DNA from: Amazonocrinis nigriterrae CENA67
Lineage (GTDB): Bacteria; Cyanobacteriota; Cyanobacteriia; Cyanobacteriales; Nostocaceae
Assembly: GCF_016056305.1 (NCBI RefSeq)
Contig: NZ_JAECZC010000093.1
Location: forward strand, 62,001 to 126,000
Reading direction: 5' to 3'
DNA: 64,000 nucleotides
Shown: piece after piece, positions 18,683 to 28,763 of the stretch
Position numbering within the stretch: position 1 is the stretch's first letter
How the letters are laid out: each line of letters begins with the position of its first letter
Notes under the pieces: generated by a model
Database searches by the model: none
What the model saw: the letters and a program-made list of their open reading frames with translations, nothing else
What the model was told of the DNA's origin: nothing
Made by a program: the position numbers and the translations under genes

Positions 18683-19129
18683 TTAAATGAAGCGTCTTAG
18701 AGGAATCATCGGTGATTTAGCAAATCCATGCTTTTCATAGAAATGAATTGCTGAATAATTGTCAGCGTCTGTCAAGAGCGTAATCCGAGATACACCTTTA
18801 CTCTGACAAAATGCGATCGCTTGAGTAATGAGCGCTGAACCAATACCAGCACCTCGATAATCAGTATCTACTACCATATCTTCTAAAATGGCAACTAATC
18901 CTCCTTGAGCTGTGCTAATTGTAAATAGAATGTTCACCATACCGATAAATTTGTCTTGATCCCGCGCCACTAAAATAGCTCCTACATCAGGCTGTGTTAC
19001 GATTGCCTGCAAGCCTGCGGTTTGTTTATTTACATCTGGCTGGAACTCTGCTTCTTGGGTGAACAAGGAATTGAGCAGTGGGATAAGCGCTGGAATATCT
19101 GTAACTGTTGCAACCGAGACTGTGAGCAT
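18683..19129 (-). CDS. GNAT-family N-acetyltransferase
   Basis: 148 residues from the ATG at 19129; a TTG six codons upstream is a weaker alternative. The acetyl-CoA loop is in DYRGAGIGSALI (R/Q-x-x-G-x-G/A), preceded by the strand ILEDMVVD and followed by the C-terminal IHFYEKHGFAKS typical of the fold. Substrate not predictable. The preceding 300 bp (18385-18682) contains two HIP1 octamers and no gene. Confidence 0.85.
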   Translation of the reverse strand: MLTVSVATVTDIPALIPLLNSLFTQEAEFQPDVNKQTAGLQAIVTQPDVGAILVARDQDKFIGMVNILFTISTAQGGLVAILEDMVVDTDYRGAGIGSALITQAIAFCQSKGVSRITLLTDADNYSAIHFYEKHGFAKSPMIPLRRFI

Positions 19130-19147
19130 AATAAATAGTTGCTGCAA

Positions 19148-20096
19148 ATGTATTAACTCTCATGAGCATAAAACTTCTAAATCCTCAAAGCCAACAGCAA
19201 AACAGCTAGACAAGCTTAGCAATGTTGATTTTTTCCTTAAGCTTGCCAAGAAATTCATTACCTGATAAAGTCAAAGTATGCGTCTATCTTAAGGATAGCT
19301 TCAGGTCTAAAAAACTCTCTGCATCAGCCTGTTTTACACCGTCTTAGCTCATAATCTTGCATTTGAATAGGTATTAATTGTGCCAAATTGTTTAGCACTT
19401 TGTTGACAATGCTTTGATTCTGATATGCCATTGTCACAATTGATTTCGCTTGATTTTCTCTCATGGAATCCTAATTCAGGAACTATAGAGATTTGAGCAG
19501 TAACTTTCACAAATATAGCCCTGCATCTAAATATCAGGTAAGTTGTAAATCTATTAATTAAACTTAAATTAGTCTTCTGATTTATCTATGACAAACAATC
19601 TCATAATAGTTTTGCAAAAGGTAGATTGTTTGCCATACTAAATGTCTAATTGAAGTTTCTAATATTTCAACTGCTTGATGCTTTATTAACGTGAGTTCGA
19701 CAAACCTCTCCCTCCTAACCTCCCTCTCCTAAAAGGCGAAGGAGGAACAACGAAAAAATCACTCTTTTACCCCCCTCTCCTTGTAGGAGAGGGGTTGGGG
19801 GAGAGGTCATAACTGTACTCATCAAACTCACGTTTTATTAGCCCATCATAACAACTAACTGTAGTCAGTATCTTAAAACATCAAGGTACTGCATATATGT
19901 TAATGCTTTCAACTATAGAAGTTTATGACTATGGTCATATAGCGAAGAATAGGAAGCAACAAAAAGAATAAATAATTGCTGATTTTAAGAGTTATTGCTT
20001 CCCATACTTTTGTTAGAAAGACCCTTATTTTCTGTTTTTGTACCATCAGTTTTACTGACCAATAATTACTAATCAACATAGCTTGGAGATAGAAAT
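19148..20096. other. 949-bp gap upstream of nifD
   Basis: Contains a 148-bp inverted-repeat element (19688-19835) but no gene. The last 250 bp before nifD are AT-rich. I do not see a convincing NtcA site (GTA-N8-TAC). GGAG lies 9 nt before the nifD ATG. There is no nifH, nifU, nifS or ferredoxin remnant. Confidence 0.5.
19688..19835 (+). mobile_element. MITE-like element, copy 1
   Basis: Bounded by imperfect inverted ends AACGTGAGTTCGAC ... ATCAAACTCACGTT, with GGAGAGG/CCTCTCC-rich internal hairpins. A related copy in the opposite orientation is at 59030-59175. No coding capacity. The target duplication is not clear. Confidence 0.65.
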
Positions 20097-21587
20097 ATGC
20101 TTCACCAAACAAATCAACAACAAACTGACATTGCACAACAAAGAAAACAACTAATTGAAGAAGTTCTCAAAGCTTATCCAGATAAATCTCGTGAAAAGCG
20201 AGATCAGCAACTCAATGTTTACGAACAAGGCAAATCAGACTGTGGCGTTAAGTCAAACGTCAAATCAATTCCTGGTACAATGACTGCTCGTGGTTGTTCC
20301 TATGCTGGTGCCAAAGGTGTAGTCTGGGGCCCAATCAAAGACATGGTTCACATTAGTCATGGGCCTGTAGGTTGTGGTTACTGGTCTTGGTCTGGTCGTC
20401 GTAACTATTATATTGGTACTACTGGAATCGATTCCTTTGGTACTATGGATTTCACCTCTGACTTCCAAGAACGGGATATTGTATTTGGAGGCGACAAAAA
20501 ACTTACCAAAATCATCAAAGAAATTGAAGAACTTTTCCCACTCAACCGAGGTATTACCGTTCAATCTGAATGTCCTATTGGTCTGATTGGAGATGACATC
20601 GAAGCCGTAGCCAAGAAGTCTAGTAAAGAGATTAACAAGCCGATTATTCCTGTACGTTGTGAAGGCTTTCGTGGTGTTTCTCAGTCTCTAGGTCATCACA
20701 TTGCTAATGATACTGTGCGTGACTGGTTGTTTCCTTATGCTGAACGCGCCAAAAAACAAGGAAAACTCATCAGTTATCAACCCGGCCCTTATGATGTTGC
20801 AATCATTGGCGACTATAACATTGGTGGTGATACTTGGTCTAGCCGCATCCTCTTGGAAGAAATTGGCTTGCGTGTAATTGCTCAATGGTCAGGTGATGGG
20901 ACTCTGAATGAGATGATGCTCACACCTCAAGTGAAGCTCAATTTAATTCACTGTTACCGTTCAATGAATTATATTACTCGTCACATGGAAGAAGCTTATG
21001 GCGTTCCTTGGTTAGAATACAATTTCTTTGGCCCCACCGCAATTGCTAATTCCTTACAACAGATTGCTGCTAGATTTGACTCCAAGATTCAAGAAAACGC
21101 TCAGAAAGTAATTGCTAAGTATGAACCTATAATGGATGCAGTCATTGCTAAATATCGATCGCGTTTAGAAAACAAAACTGTGGCGCTGATGGTCGGCGGA
21201 CTACGCCCTCGTCATGTGATTCCTGCATTCAACGATTTGGGTATGAAGCTTGTGGCTACTGGCTATGAGTTCGCTCATCATGACGACTACAAACGTACTA
21301 CTAACTATGTTGAAAACGGTACTATCATTTATGATGATGTAACTTCCTACGAGTTTGAGGAATTGATTAAAGCACTCAAGCCTGACTTAGTAGCTTCTGG
21401 TGTTAAAGAGAAATACGTCTTCCAAAAAATGGGTTTACCTTTTCGTCAGATGCATTCTTGGGATTATTCTGGGCCGTATCATGGCTATGACGGTTTTGCT
21501 ATTTTCGCTCGTGATATGGATATGGCTCTAAATAATCCTTCTTGGCGATTGATCCCGACTCCTTGGAAGCAGGCTAATAAAGATTGA
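20097..21587 (+). CDS. nifD: Nitrogenase molybdenum-iron protein alpha chain, solitary copy
   Basis: 496 residues, full length and uninterrupted. All landmark residues of Azotobacter NifD are present at consistent offsets: P-cluster cysteines C67, C93, C159; FeMo-cofactor ligands C286 ([10 protein letters not shown]) and H453 ([14 protein letters not shown]); and R101, Q196, H200 and R370 around the cofactor. No VnfG/AnfG-type delta part and no NifE features. There is no nifH before it, no nifK after it, and no nifD excision-element break. Some blocks ([29 protein letters not shown]) look closer to what I remember of proteobacterial NifD than of Anabaena NifD1, so it may be a second, diverged copy. 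A hairpin follows 5 bp after the stop, so it is probably monocistronic. ATG at 20097 with GGAG 9 nt upstream. Confidence 0.95.
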   Translation: MLHQTNQQQTDIAQQRKQLIEEVLKAYPDKSREKRDQQLNVYEQGKSDCGVKSNVKSIPGTMTARGCSYAGAKGVVWGPIKDMVHISHGPVGCGYWSWSGRRNYYIGTTGIDSFGTMDFTSDFQERDIVFGGDKKLTKIIKEIEELFPLNRGITVQSECPIGLIGDDIEAVAKKSSKEINKPIIPVRCEGFRGVSQSLGHHIANDTVRDWLFPYAERAKKQGKLISYQPGPYDVAIIGDYNIGGDTWSSRILLEEIGLRVIAQWSGDGTLNEMMLTPQVKLNLIHCYRSMNYITRHMEEAYGVPWLEYNFFGPTAIANSLQQIAARFDSKIQENAQKVIAKYEPIMDAVIAKYRSRLENKTVALMVGGLRPRHVIPAFNDLGMKLVATGYEFAHHDDYKRTTNYVENGTIIYDDVTSYEFEELIKALKPDLVASGVKEKYVFQKMGLPFRQMHSWDYSGPYHGYDGFAIFARDMDMALNNPSWRLIPTPWKQANKD

Positions 21588-21591
21588 TCAA

Positions 21592-21613
21592 GACCGCGCC
21601 CTTAAGGGCGGGG
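21592..21613 (+). terminator. Hairpin after nifD
   Basis: CGCCCTTAAGGGCG palindrome within ACCGCGCCCTTAAGGGCGGG, followed by GTTTACTATT. GC-rich stem with a short T-rich tail placed 5-26 nt after the nifD stop, suggesting that nifD transcription ends here and that the next gene has its own promoter. Confidence 0.55.
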
Positions 21614-21688
21614 TTTACTATTAGACAGTTTCAGGCGCTTTGCATAATTGCTATTATTTAGCAATAGTAATGTAGACAAAAAGTAACA

Positions 21689-22426
21689 ATGAATTCAGAC
21701 GCCATTACAAATGCCCAACTTCAAAACTGGGATAATTTTTGTAATCATATTGGAGACTGGCATGGAACCTGGAATGTTTATAATTTAGAGGGTGAATTAA
21801 TTCGCTCTCATCAATGTGTCAGAAGCTTCCACTTAACCGATGATGGAAGTGAAATGAATCATCAGAATTACTCTACTTATTCTGATGGCACAAGCAAATT
21901 AGAAACCTATGGGCCACATAAAAAACCTCATATAAAAGCGCTTCATTTTCACGATAGTTTTTCATGGGGTTCCCAAGAAGTAAAAACAGGTTCAGTATTC
22001 TTTTTTGAGACTGGTTTTAAATATCAAGATAGGCGTAGGAGTGCAGTTGTCAGATATAACGAGAACGGTACTTTAGATATTTTGATAATTTCCGAACATT
22101 TAGGAGAAAGAAAGAATGAACCTACTCTACCTCCAGCAAATCAATTTACTGGTTGGCAAGGAATAATAACCAAGATGACACCTGACTGGATAGTATCACC
22201 CGCAGTCCCAACTGAATGGATACAACTAGAAGATTTAAATAAGAATTATCTCAGCTTGCACTTGAAAGATGGGGTATCAATCAGTATTCCACAACATATA
22301 GAGAGTAAAACAGAGTTTTTTCTAGTAGCAGAATGGCTTGTAAATCCTACTTTATTGCTGCGAGGTATTCGCAATTTCGATACCTCTGGATTTGCAAGCT
22401 TCTCCTTAGAAATATTCAAGCGCTGA
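21689..22426 (+). CDS. DUF3598-type protein
   Basis: 245 residues, soluble, no signal peptide. The opening NWDNFCNHIGDWHGTWNVYN and the strand-rich lipocalin-like remainder match cyanobacterial DUF3598 proteins, a calycin-fold family related to phycobilin lyases, with the W-x-G-x-W strand at the N-terminus. Function unknown; ligand binding in a barrel is plausible. It starts 101 bp after nifD, but a hairpin lies between and there is no functional tie to nitrogen fixation in the sequence. Confidence 0.7.
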   Translation: MNSDAITNAQLQNWDNFCNHIGDWHGTWNVYNLEGELIRSHQCVRSFHLTDDGSEMNHQNYSTYSDGTSKLETYGPHKKPHIKALHFHDSFSWGSQEVKTGSVFFFETGFKYQDRRRSAVVRYNENGTLDILIISEHLGERKNEPTLPPANQFTGWQGIITKMTPDWIVSPAVPTEWIQLEDLNKNYLSLHLKDGVSISIPQHIESKTEFFLVAEWLVNPTLLLRGIRNFDTSGFASFSLEIFKR

Positions 22427-23336
22427 TGCAAGCTTGACGAGTATGATTAATATGATGCAGGTAAATTTTCTCGTTATCAAGGAATTTAACCTACAGTAAC
22501 CACAGCTATAGTTTTGCTTAAGTAGCGTTGTAGCGATCGCCTCATCATAGTGTTTCGATTGATGTTTACTCAAGCAGGCGATGTTCTCATTGAATGGTGA
22601 AGCATCGCCTTTAACGTTCATAAATCGGTCGTAAAGCAACTAGCATCATACCACAATCACTCGTAAGTATGAAAACCATACTCCTATGGGATGATGAATC
22701 ATGATAAATAATTTGATGATCTGAAAAATAAACACTCAGAAATTACCTACAGCTTTATACAACTACTAAGGTAGAAAGAGATATGGCAATCTGATGTGAG
22801 CCGTAAAAAAAGTGAGTTGGAATTTGGCTACTGTAGAAATCTTGTTGAATTTATAAAAAGTGTTGAAGATAAAAGCATTGCTGGATAAAGCTTTGAATTT
22901 CAGTATGCTTTCAAAGTTCAAGTAGGATTTTTATAGAAACAGCCATGTGTTCGTAACTTAAATTTTTTATAGTCTCAATCAACACATTCAGAAATTTATA
23001 TCTTGTACCAGTTGCGTTATTCAAAAGATGTGTATGTTGCAAACGAATACTCAGCATTTGAGGCATTAATTTACAAACCAATTAATGATTCTCGATCTGT
23101 GATTGTTTTAGAGCATCAGTAGAGCGTTAGCGATCACTATGCATTAATCACATCTTTTTTGACAAAAGGAAAAAAGCCAATAACACATACTCACTAGCAC
23201 ATCTTGAACAGTAATAGAAGTAGGTTGTGCGGTAGTAGCCTAAGACTGTATTCCTTCTACTACTGCTCAAATGAAGAGTTGATAAAGCTTCTGGAAAACT
23301 TGAAATAAAAAGAACACCTCTAGGTGAATTTTGATT
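22427..23336. other. 910-bp region without a recognised gene
   Basis: AT-rich. One GCGATCGC near 22533 and two similar GCGAT/ATCGC pieces (22577 and 22604) flank a weak inverted repeat. A minus-strand open frame at 22406-22639 overlaps the DUF3598 stop and has no motif. Nothing else is supported. Confidence 0.45.
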
Positions 23337-23825
23337 ATGTTCAATTTAAACCGCATTCTTGTATCAAGTTTGCTCGCCATATCTACTACCGTACTTACTC
23401 TGAGAATCGGTATCTCTACTGATTTTGGTGGCAGCACTTCTTTTTCCTTTGGCGATAATAGAGCTGTAGCTCAAAGTGTTTCTCCCCAACAAGCGATCGC
23501 CCTGCTGTCTAATAAACGACTAACCTACGAGACGGGGAGTACTTTTAGCAGCGATGGTTATGTTGGTGGCTACTCAGCCAAGTATGTAGTTGATCTGTAT
23601 GGTGATGGGCAGTTTCAGGGTTTTTATCAGTCGGACACTGACGCTCCATCTACGGACTCGACCAATCGTCAGTTCTCAGGTAATTGGACGGTAGTGGCAA
23701 ATCAGGGTCGGCTTGTGTTGGTCTTAAATACTAACCTGTGGGGTTCTCAATATTTTGTCATTACCGGGGCATCTGGCAACACTATTTACCTAAATGGAAA
23801 TGCTGTTCAGGTGACTTCTCTTTGA
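23337..23825 (+). CDS. Hypothetical exported protein
   Basis: 162 residues from the ATG at 23337 (a TTG two codons earlier is also possible; AGGTGA is 7-13 nt upstream). A signal peptide covers about 1-48, probably cleaved after RAVAQS. The mature part has SPQQAIALLSNKRLTYETG followed by alternating strands (GYVGGYSAKYVVDLYGDG, FSGNWTVVANQGRLVLVL), resembling a small beta-barrel or lipocalin-like domain. Family not recognised. Confidence 0.6.
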   Translation: MFNLNRILVSSLLAISTTVLTLRIGISTDFGGSTSFSFGDNRAVAQSVSPQQAIALLSNKRLTYETGSTFSSDGYVGGYSAKYVVDLYGDGQFQGFYQSDTDAPSTDSTNRQFSGNWTVVANQGRLVLVLNTNLWGSQYFVITGASGNTIYLNGNAVQVTSL

Positions 23826-24054
23826 ATCAGTTGCCTGTTTTGTTAGGCGACTCTACCGAAAGCCTTTGCAACTGGGGTTAAAGTGTCTGTGGCGCAGAGA
23901 ACACAGAAAAGGAGGAAAAGAGAGATTCTAAAACTTGGTTTTTCAAGCAAAATTGATTTAATAGAGTACTAGTTCGTTTTATTTGCCCGATCGCTTACAT
24001 GCACTAAATGAACTAAAAACTGTAGAATATGACAGTTGTATTCTGCCGCGAACG

Positions 24055-25350
24055 TTGATTGAGCGTTATACTTTGCCCGAAATGGGCAACCTGTGGACTG
24101 AATCTTATAAATTAAAAACCTGGCTCCAGGTAGAGATTGCAGTTTGTGAAGCCCAAGCTGAATTGGGTTATATTCCCTCTGATGCAGTTGCAGAAATTAA
24201 GGCTAAGGCAAATTTTGACCCTAAGCGGGTGCTGGAAATTGAGGCTGAAGTCCGTCATGATGTCATCGCTTTTTTGACTAATGTCAACGAATATGTTGGC
24301 GATGCCGGACGCTATATTCATCTGGGTTTAACTAGCTCGGATGTACTAGACACTGCTTTAGCGCTGCAATTGGTTGCTAGTTTGGATTTGTTAGCGCAGC
24401 GCCTAGAAGATTTAATTGGGGCAATTCGCCACAAAGCACAAGAACATCGTCATACGGTGATGATTGGTCGATCGCATGGCATTCACGCTGAACCGATTAC
24501 TTTTGGTTTTAAGCTAGCTGGCTGGTTGGCAGAAGTGTTGCGTCACCAAGAACGCTTGAAGATTCTCCGCGATACTATTGCCGTGGGTAAGATTTCTGGT
24601 GCTGTTGGCACTTATGCCAATATTGAACCACGCGTGGAAGCGATCGCTTGCCAAAAACTCGGACTCAAACCTGATACAGCCTCAACACAAGTTATTTCTC
24701 GCGATCGCCATGCTGACTATGTGCAACAATTAGCCTTAGTAGCAGCATCCATTGAACGCTTTGCTGTAGAAATTCGCAATCTCCAAAAAACAGACGTTCT
24801 GGAAGTTGAAGAATTTTTTGCTAAGGGTCAAAAAGGCTCTAGCGCTATGCCGCACAAGCGTAACCCCATTCGCTCAGAACGACTGACAGGAATGGCACGA
24901 CTTGTGAGAAGTCATGCAGGTGCAGCTTTAGAAAACGTAGCCCTTTGGCACGAACGTGACATTTCCCATAGTTCTGTGGAACGGGTAATTTTACCAGATG
25001 CTTGCATTTTGACACACTTTATGCTGGTGGAAATCATCGACTTAGTAAAAAATTTGTTGGTTTATCCCCAGAACATGGAACGCAATCTCAATTGCTACGG
25101 TGGTGTGGTATTTAGTCAGAAAGTGCTGCTAGCTTTGGTAGACAAGGGATTGAGCCGTGAAGAAGCTTATGCGATCGTTCAAGGGAGCGCTCACGCCGCT
25201 TGGAACAAACCAGAAGGCAATTTCCACGACTTGATTAGTAAAGACCCGCGTGTCACCCAAAAGCTATCACCAGCAGAGATTGAAGTATGTTTTGACCCCC
25301 AGCAACATCTGCGGCATTTAGAAGAAGTTTATCAAAGACTGGGTATTTGA
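24055..25350 (+). CDS. purB: Adenylosuccinate lyase
   Basis: 431 residues if started at the TTG at 24055, giving the standard N-terminus (M/L)IERYTLPEMGNLWTE and the normal family length. The open frame extends 24 codons upstream to a TTG at 23983, but that extension is not conserved in what I know of PurB. Signature GSSAMPHKRNP is at 261-271 and the catalytic histidine lies in GRSHGIHAEP (H141). It catalyses two fumarate-releasing steps in purine synthesis (SAICAR to AICAR; adenylosuccinate to AMP). Single gene, no purine cluster around. Confidence 0.95.
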   Translation: MIERYTLPEMGNLWTESYKLKTWLQVEIAVCEAQAELGYIPSDAVAEIKAKANFDPKRVLEIEAEVRHDVIAFLTNVNEYVGDAGRYIHLGLTSSDVLDTALALQLVASLDLLAQRLEDLIGAIRHKAQEHRHTVMIGRSHGIHAEPITFGFKLAGWLAEVLRHQERLKILRDTIAVGKISGAVGTYANIEPRVEAIACQKLGLKPDTASTQVISRDRHADYVQQLALVAASIERFAVEIRNLQKTDVLEVEEFFAKGQKGSSAMPHKRNPIRSERLTGMARLVRSHAGAALENVALWHERDISHSSVERVILPDACILTHFMLVEIIDLVKNLLVYPQNMERNLNCYGGVVFSQKVLLALVDKGLSREEAYAIVQGSAHAAWNKPEGNFHDLISKDPRVTQKLSPAEIEVCFDPQQHLRHLEEVYQRLGI

Positions 25351-25414
25351 GCAGAGGAGTAGGGGAGCAGGGGGGAGTGTTTTAAAGTTTTTGCATAGAT
25401 GCAGGAATAGTAAG

Positions 25415-25520
25415 TGGTTAGTGGTCAGTGGTCAGTTGTCAGTTGTCAGTTGTTATTCTCCCCCATCTTCCTCATCTCCCTCATCTCCTCCATCTCCCTC
25501 ATCTCCCTCATCTTCCCCAC
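25415..25520. repeat. Tandem short repeats (GTCAGTT heptamers and CTCCCTCAT nonamers)
   Basis: GGTCAGTGGTCAGTTGTCAG-type heptamers at about 25415-25455, then CTCCCTCAT/CTTCCTCAT nonamers to about 25520. Occupies the gap between purB and the convergent DedA gene. The nonamer is the reverse complement of that at 27340-27390. Confidence 0.8.
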
Positions 25521-25542
25521 TTGAAGTAATGGGAGATGAATT

Positions 25543-26148
25543 TTATTTTTTGCTACCTCGATATTCTTGAATTACATGAATAATTGATGGCAGTAGGGAA
25601 ACTACAATAATTAATCCAATAATCGGTAACAAATATTTATCTACTTGTTCAGCTGGTAGAGTTTTTCCTAAGAAAAAACCTAACAGAGTGATTCCGAATG
25701 TCCAAACTAAACCGCCGATTAAGTTGTAAAACATAAATGTCCGATAATGCATCGCACCAAGTCCAGCCACAATCGGCGCAAATGTCCGCACAATCGGTAC
25801 AAACCTTGCTAAAACAATCGTTTTTTTACCATGCTTTTGATAAAACTGTTGGGTTTTAACAACATGTTTTTTATGAAATAACCATGAGTCTTCTTTCTGA
25901 AACAATCTTCTGCCGAATTTATGACCTGTAGTATAACCAACATTATCACCAAGAACTGCACAAATAAAAGCACCAATTATCAGAATCCAAATGTTTAATA
26001 AATTCTGAGATGCAATAAACCCAGCGGTGAATAATAAACTATCTCCTGGCAGAAAAAAACCAACCAGTAAGCCAGATTCAGCAAAGATAATTCCCCATAC
26101 ACCAAAGTAGCCTAGTGATTTAATTAAATGAGGTAAGTCAAAATGCAT
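25543..26148 (-). CDS. DedA-family membrane protein
   Basis: 201 residues, several membrane helices. Conserved DedA/SNARE-associated elements are visible: an early E-SGLLVGFFLPGDSLLF helix, GDNVGYTTGHKFGRR, and KTIVLARFVPIVRTFAPIVAGLGAMHYRTF, with the paired Arg/Pro re-entrant motif. DedA proteins act in lipid (undecaprenyl- or phosphatidyl-) scrambling and proton-dependent envelope homeostasis. Single gene on the minus strand. ATG at 26148. Confidence 0.88.
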   Translation of the reverse strand: MHFDLPHLIKSLGYFGVWGIIFAESGLLVGFFLPGDSLLFTAGFIASQNLLNIWILIIGAFICAVLGDNVGYTTGHKFGRRLFQKEDSWLFHKKHVVKTQQFYQKHGKKTIVLARFVPIVRTFAPIVAGLGAMHYRTFMFYNLIGGLVWTFGITLLGFFLGKTLPAEQVDKYLLPIIGLIIVVSLLPSIIHVIQEYRGSKK

Positions 26149-26258
26149 AACATCTCACATTGTAAAGAATATGCATACAACATCTTAACGTTCAGCAATT
26201 TTTATAAATGCTTTTTATTGTTAAGTTTAGGTAAATTTATTCAGGTATGCAATATTGG

Positions 26259-27230
26259 TCAGTCATCTGATCGTTGAGAGCCAAAGTCTTTAAGAAAACC
26301 AAGCAAAGCTTCGTTGACTTCTTGGGGATATTCTGCGGGAACCCAGTGACCAGCACCAGGGACGATAACCTGTCCTTTCAAGTTCGGAACAAACTGAGTC
26401 ATTGCATCCAAATTCATTCCTGGAAACTGCAATACAACGTCTTTTTCACCGGCAATGAACAATGCTGGTTGCGATATCTTTTTGTCTGACAACTGGGGAG
26501 TAATTTCCATATTACGATCAAGGTTGCGATACCAATTCAGGTTGCCACGAAAGCCGCTTTGTTGGTACTGTTCAATATAATAGTCTAGATCCTCTTGGGT
26601 CATGCCTTTTGGTAGCTGTTCGGGATCAATCAGTCCGTCAAGAAAACCAGAAGTTGATGGTTTCGGATTAAGGATAAGTCCTTCAGGAGCAGAAGCGCTA
26701 ATACTATAATGAATCATGCGTAGGGAACGACGAATATCTGTTTCAAATTCAGCTTCGGCAATTCCAGGTTTTTGGAAGTAGACCATGTACCAGAAGTTGT
26801 CCCCAAAATTCTCTTGCTTTGTGAATGCTTCAGTGGGGTAACGGAAGTAAGGAACACTCATTCCCACGACAGCACTAACTCGTTCCTCATATAGTAATGC
26901 TGTATTCCAAGCTACAATTGCACCCCAATCATGTCCGACAACAATAAAATTTTTGTGACCAAGAGCGTCAGCAATTCCTACCACGTCCCCTGTTAAATTA
27001 AGTATGTCGTAAGCTTCGATTTCCTCTGGAGCATCGCTACTATCGTATCCCCTTTGATTGGGAACGGCTACTTGAAAGCCTGCTTCTACAAGCGGATCAA
27101 TTTGATGACGCCATAGATACCAGCACTGAGGCCATCCATGAAGCAAGATAACCAAAGGCCCCTCACCCTCAACAACCGTATTCAGACGAACCCCATTTGT
27201 TTCAATCGTGCGAAAGTTGCGCTTGTTCAT
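26259..27230 (-). CDS. Alpha/beta hydrolase, epoxide-hydrolase type
   Basis: 323 residues. Oxyanion motif HGWP (31-34), nucleophile D101 in GHDWGAIVAW (Asp, as in epoxide hydrolases and haloalkane dehalogenases), charge-relay Asp in the GEKDVVL segment and base His in GAGHWVPAEYP. The cap region (about 125-230) contains the tyrosines needed for epoxide opening (YYIEQY, NWYRN). Soluble epoxide hydrolase is the best call; substrate unknown. ATG at 27230; 110 bp from the DedA gene on the same strand, but with no obvious link. Confidence 0.87.
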   Translation of the reverse strand: MNKRNFRTIETNGVRLNTVVEGEGPLVILLHGWPQCWYLWRHQIDPLVEAGFQVAVPNQRGYDSSDAPEEIEAYDILNLTGDVVGIADALGHKNFIVVGHDWGAIVAWNTALLYEERVSAVVGMSVPYFRYPTEAFTKQENFGDNFWYMVYFQKPGIAEAEFETDIRRSLRMIHYSISASAPEGLILNPKPSTSGFLDGLIDPEQLPKGMTQEDLDYYIEQYQQSGFRGNLNWYRNLDRNMEITPQLSDKKISQPALFIAGEKDVVLQFPGMNLDAMTQFVPNLKGQVIVPGAGHWVPAEYPQEVNEALLGFLKDFGSQRSDD

Positions 27231-27337
27231 ATTGAAACCTGTTCTATTTGGCTATCGACATACCCATCGGCTATCAAATAATTTACATGAGAATCACTAT
27301 AGTAATCCGCTTTGATTTTTGAACTAATTGGTGGTAG

Positions 27338-27490
27338 GGATGAGGGAGATGAGGGAGATGAGGGAGATGAGGGAGATGAGGAAAATGAAGAATAATGTTA
27401 ATTTACCCATTCCCATTTCCCCATTCCCAATTCCCAATTCCCCATTCCCAATTCCCAATTCCCCATTCCCAATTCCCAATTACCAATTTT
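27338..27490. repeat. GATGAGGGA nonamers and CCCAATT heptamers
   Basis: Four or five GATGAGGGA units (about 27340-27385), followed by CCCATTCC/CCCAATT heptamers (27405-27485) that are the reverse complement of the GGGAATT arrays at 9680 and 11530. The array ends about 15 bp before the next start codon, so it must lie in the leader of the permease gene. Confidence 0.85.
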
Positions 27491-27500
27491 AGGGTGCAAA

Positions 27501-28283
27501 ATGCGAAGATATTGGAAAGTACTAAAGCTCTTTTGGAGTACCGCTATAGCAGCAGAGATGGAGTATCGCCTCAACTTCATCATATCTACCCTTACCAGTT
27601 TGGGTAATCTTGGAGGCAGTCTTTTTGGACTATTTTTGTTTTACCGCACTGGCTACACTTTTGCTGGTTGGTCATGGGAAGCAGCTTTGGTTGTTGTAGG
27701 AGTTTTTACCTTGCTACAAGGCTTTTCTACTACGTTTCTGGCTGCAAATTTGAATCGCATTGTCCGCCATGTCCAAGAAGGTACTTTAGATTTTGTGCTA
27801 CTCAAACCTATCCGCAGTCAGTTTTGGCTTTCCACTCATACCCTTTCTCCTTGGGGTCTACCTGATATAGTTTTTGGTGGTTGCATAATTGGGTATGCAG
27901 GTAAACGCCTTGGCTTGGAAATCAGCAATTACTTGTTTAGTGTAGTGCCGTTGTTATTCGGCTTGGTGATTCTTTACAGCTTGTGGTTTATGCTGGCTGC
28001 AACTAGTATCTGGTTTGTGAAAATATACAACGCTACAGAAGTGCTAAGGGGTTTGTTAGAAGCTGGAAGATATCCTATCGCAGCTTACCCTACGGCTTAC
28101 CGCTTTTTCTTTACATTTGTTGTACCAGTGACGTTTTTAACTACTATACCAGCGGAGATTATCTTAGGGCGAGGTCAAATTACTTGGTTAATAGGTGCAG
28201 CAGTGTTGGCATTAGTGCTGTTTTTTGTTTCTACCTGGTTTTGGCGGTTTGCTCTACGATTTTATACCAGTGCTTCGAGTTAA
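27501..28283 (+). CDS. ABC-2 type transporter permease
   Basis: 260 residues with about six membrane helices. The opening [26 protein letters not shown] and the internal [19 protein letters not shown] match the cyanobacterial ABC-2 permeases of the COG3694 type, usually encoded with a second permease and an ATPase. Neither partner is here, so they must be elsewhere. Substrate unknown, possibly a natural product or lipid. The start at 27501 directly follows a heptamer repeat tract. Confidence 0.82.
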   Translation: MRRYWKVLKLFWSTAIAAEMEYRLNFIISTLTSLGNLGGSLFGLFLFYRTGYTFAGWSWEAALVVVGVFTLLQGFSTTFLAANLNRIVRHVQEGTLDFVLLKPIRSQFWLSTHTLSPWGLPDIVFGGCIIGYAGKRLGLEISNYLFSVVPLLFGLVILYSLWFMLAATSIWFVKIYNATEVLRGLLEAGRYPIAAYPTAYRFFFTFVVPVTFLTTIPAEIILGRGQITWLIGAAVLALVLFFVSTWFWRFALRFYTSASS

Positions 28284-28763
28284 GAGATATGGCAAAGTGG
28301 TGAGTGCCTTTCTGAGTGCTGAGTGCTGAGGAGCCACTGCGGTCTTGGGGTCTCCCCAAGTGGAGCATGTGGCGTTGCTGAGTATTGTTTTGCGACTCGT
28401 AAATCAATTTTTGCGACTCGTAAACCTATTTTTGCGACTCGTAAACCTATTTTTGCAACTCGTAAACCAATTTTTGCGACTCGTAAACCAATTTTTGCGA
28501 CTAGTAATACCAATGGCAAGATGTCTACGCCACAAAAATTTAATGAAATTTAGTTATGCAAACTAAATGTCTTTTAGCTTTATGCTGACTCTCAAGTTTT
28601 AAACCTATTTCAGAGCGATCGCTCTCAACTCTGCATATCTTACCAATTCCTGTAAAAATTTTGAAAAAATTTGAGTAATTTTACATAGCATATATGATGT
28701 CAATAGTGAGATTACGGTAATTGAATTAACTCTCAACAGCGAAAAAACCTCAAAGGGTAGAAA
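28284..28763. other. Intergenic region with a palindrome and a 21-bp tandem array
   Basis: A CTTGGGG-TCT-CCCCAAG hairpin lies near 28343-28361 within a Nostoc-type dispersed repeat (GCCACTGCGGTC...). The 21-bp array is at 28388-28513. The last 200 bp before the EACC1 gene are AT-rich. Long open frames here are produced by the array, because 21 is a multiple of 3. Confidence 0.6.
28388..28513. repeat. Six tandem copies of a 21-bp unit
   Basis: Unit TTTTGCGACTCGTAAACCAA plus T, six copies in perfect register with one to three substitutions each. It lies 250 bp before the EACC1/caspase genes. Confidence 0.93.

Noticed and set aside
20097-21587. VnfD, AnfD or NifE instead of NifD
   Set aside because: No fused delta part, and both FeMo-cofactor ligands plus all P-cluster cysteines are in NifD context; NifE lacks this set.
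23983-24054. PurB N-terminal extension
   Set aside because: The 24 codons upstream of the TTG at 24055 give a non-conserved leader; the family normally begins with IERYTLPEMG.
28388-28513. CRISPR array
   Set aside because: Units are contiguous with no unique spacers, and no cas gene is present.
28280-28553. ORFs with LRVAKIG or FATRKPI repeats as possible repeat proteins
   Set aside because: They appear in several frames on both strands because the 21-bp array has a period divisible by three; no ribosome-binding site or flanking domain supports translation.
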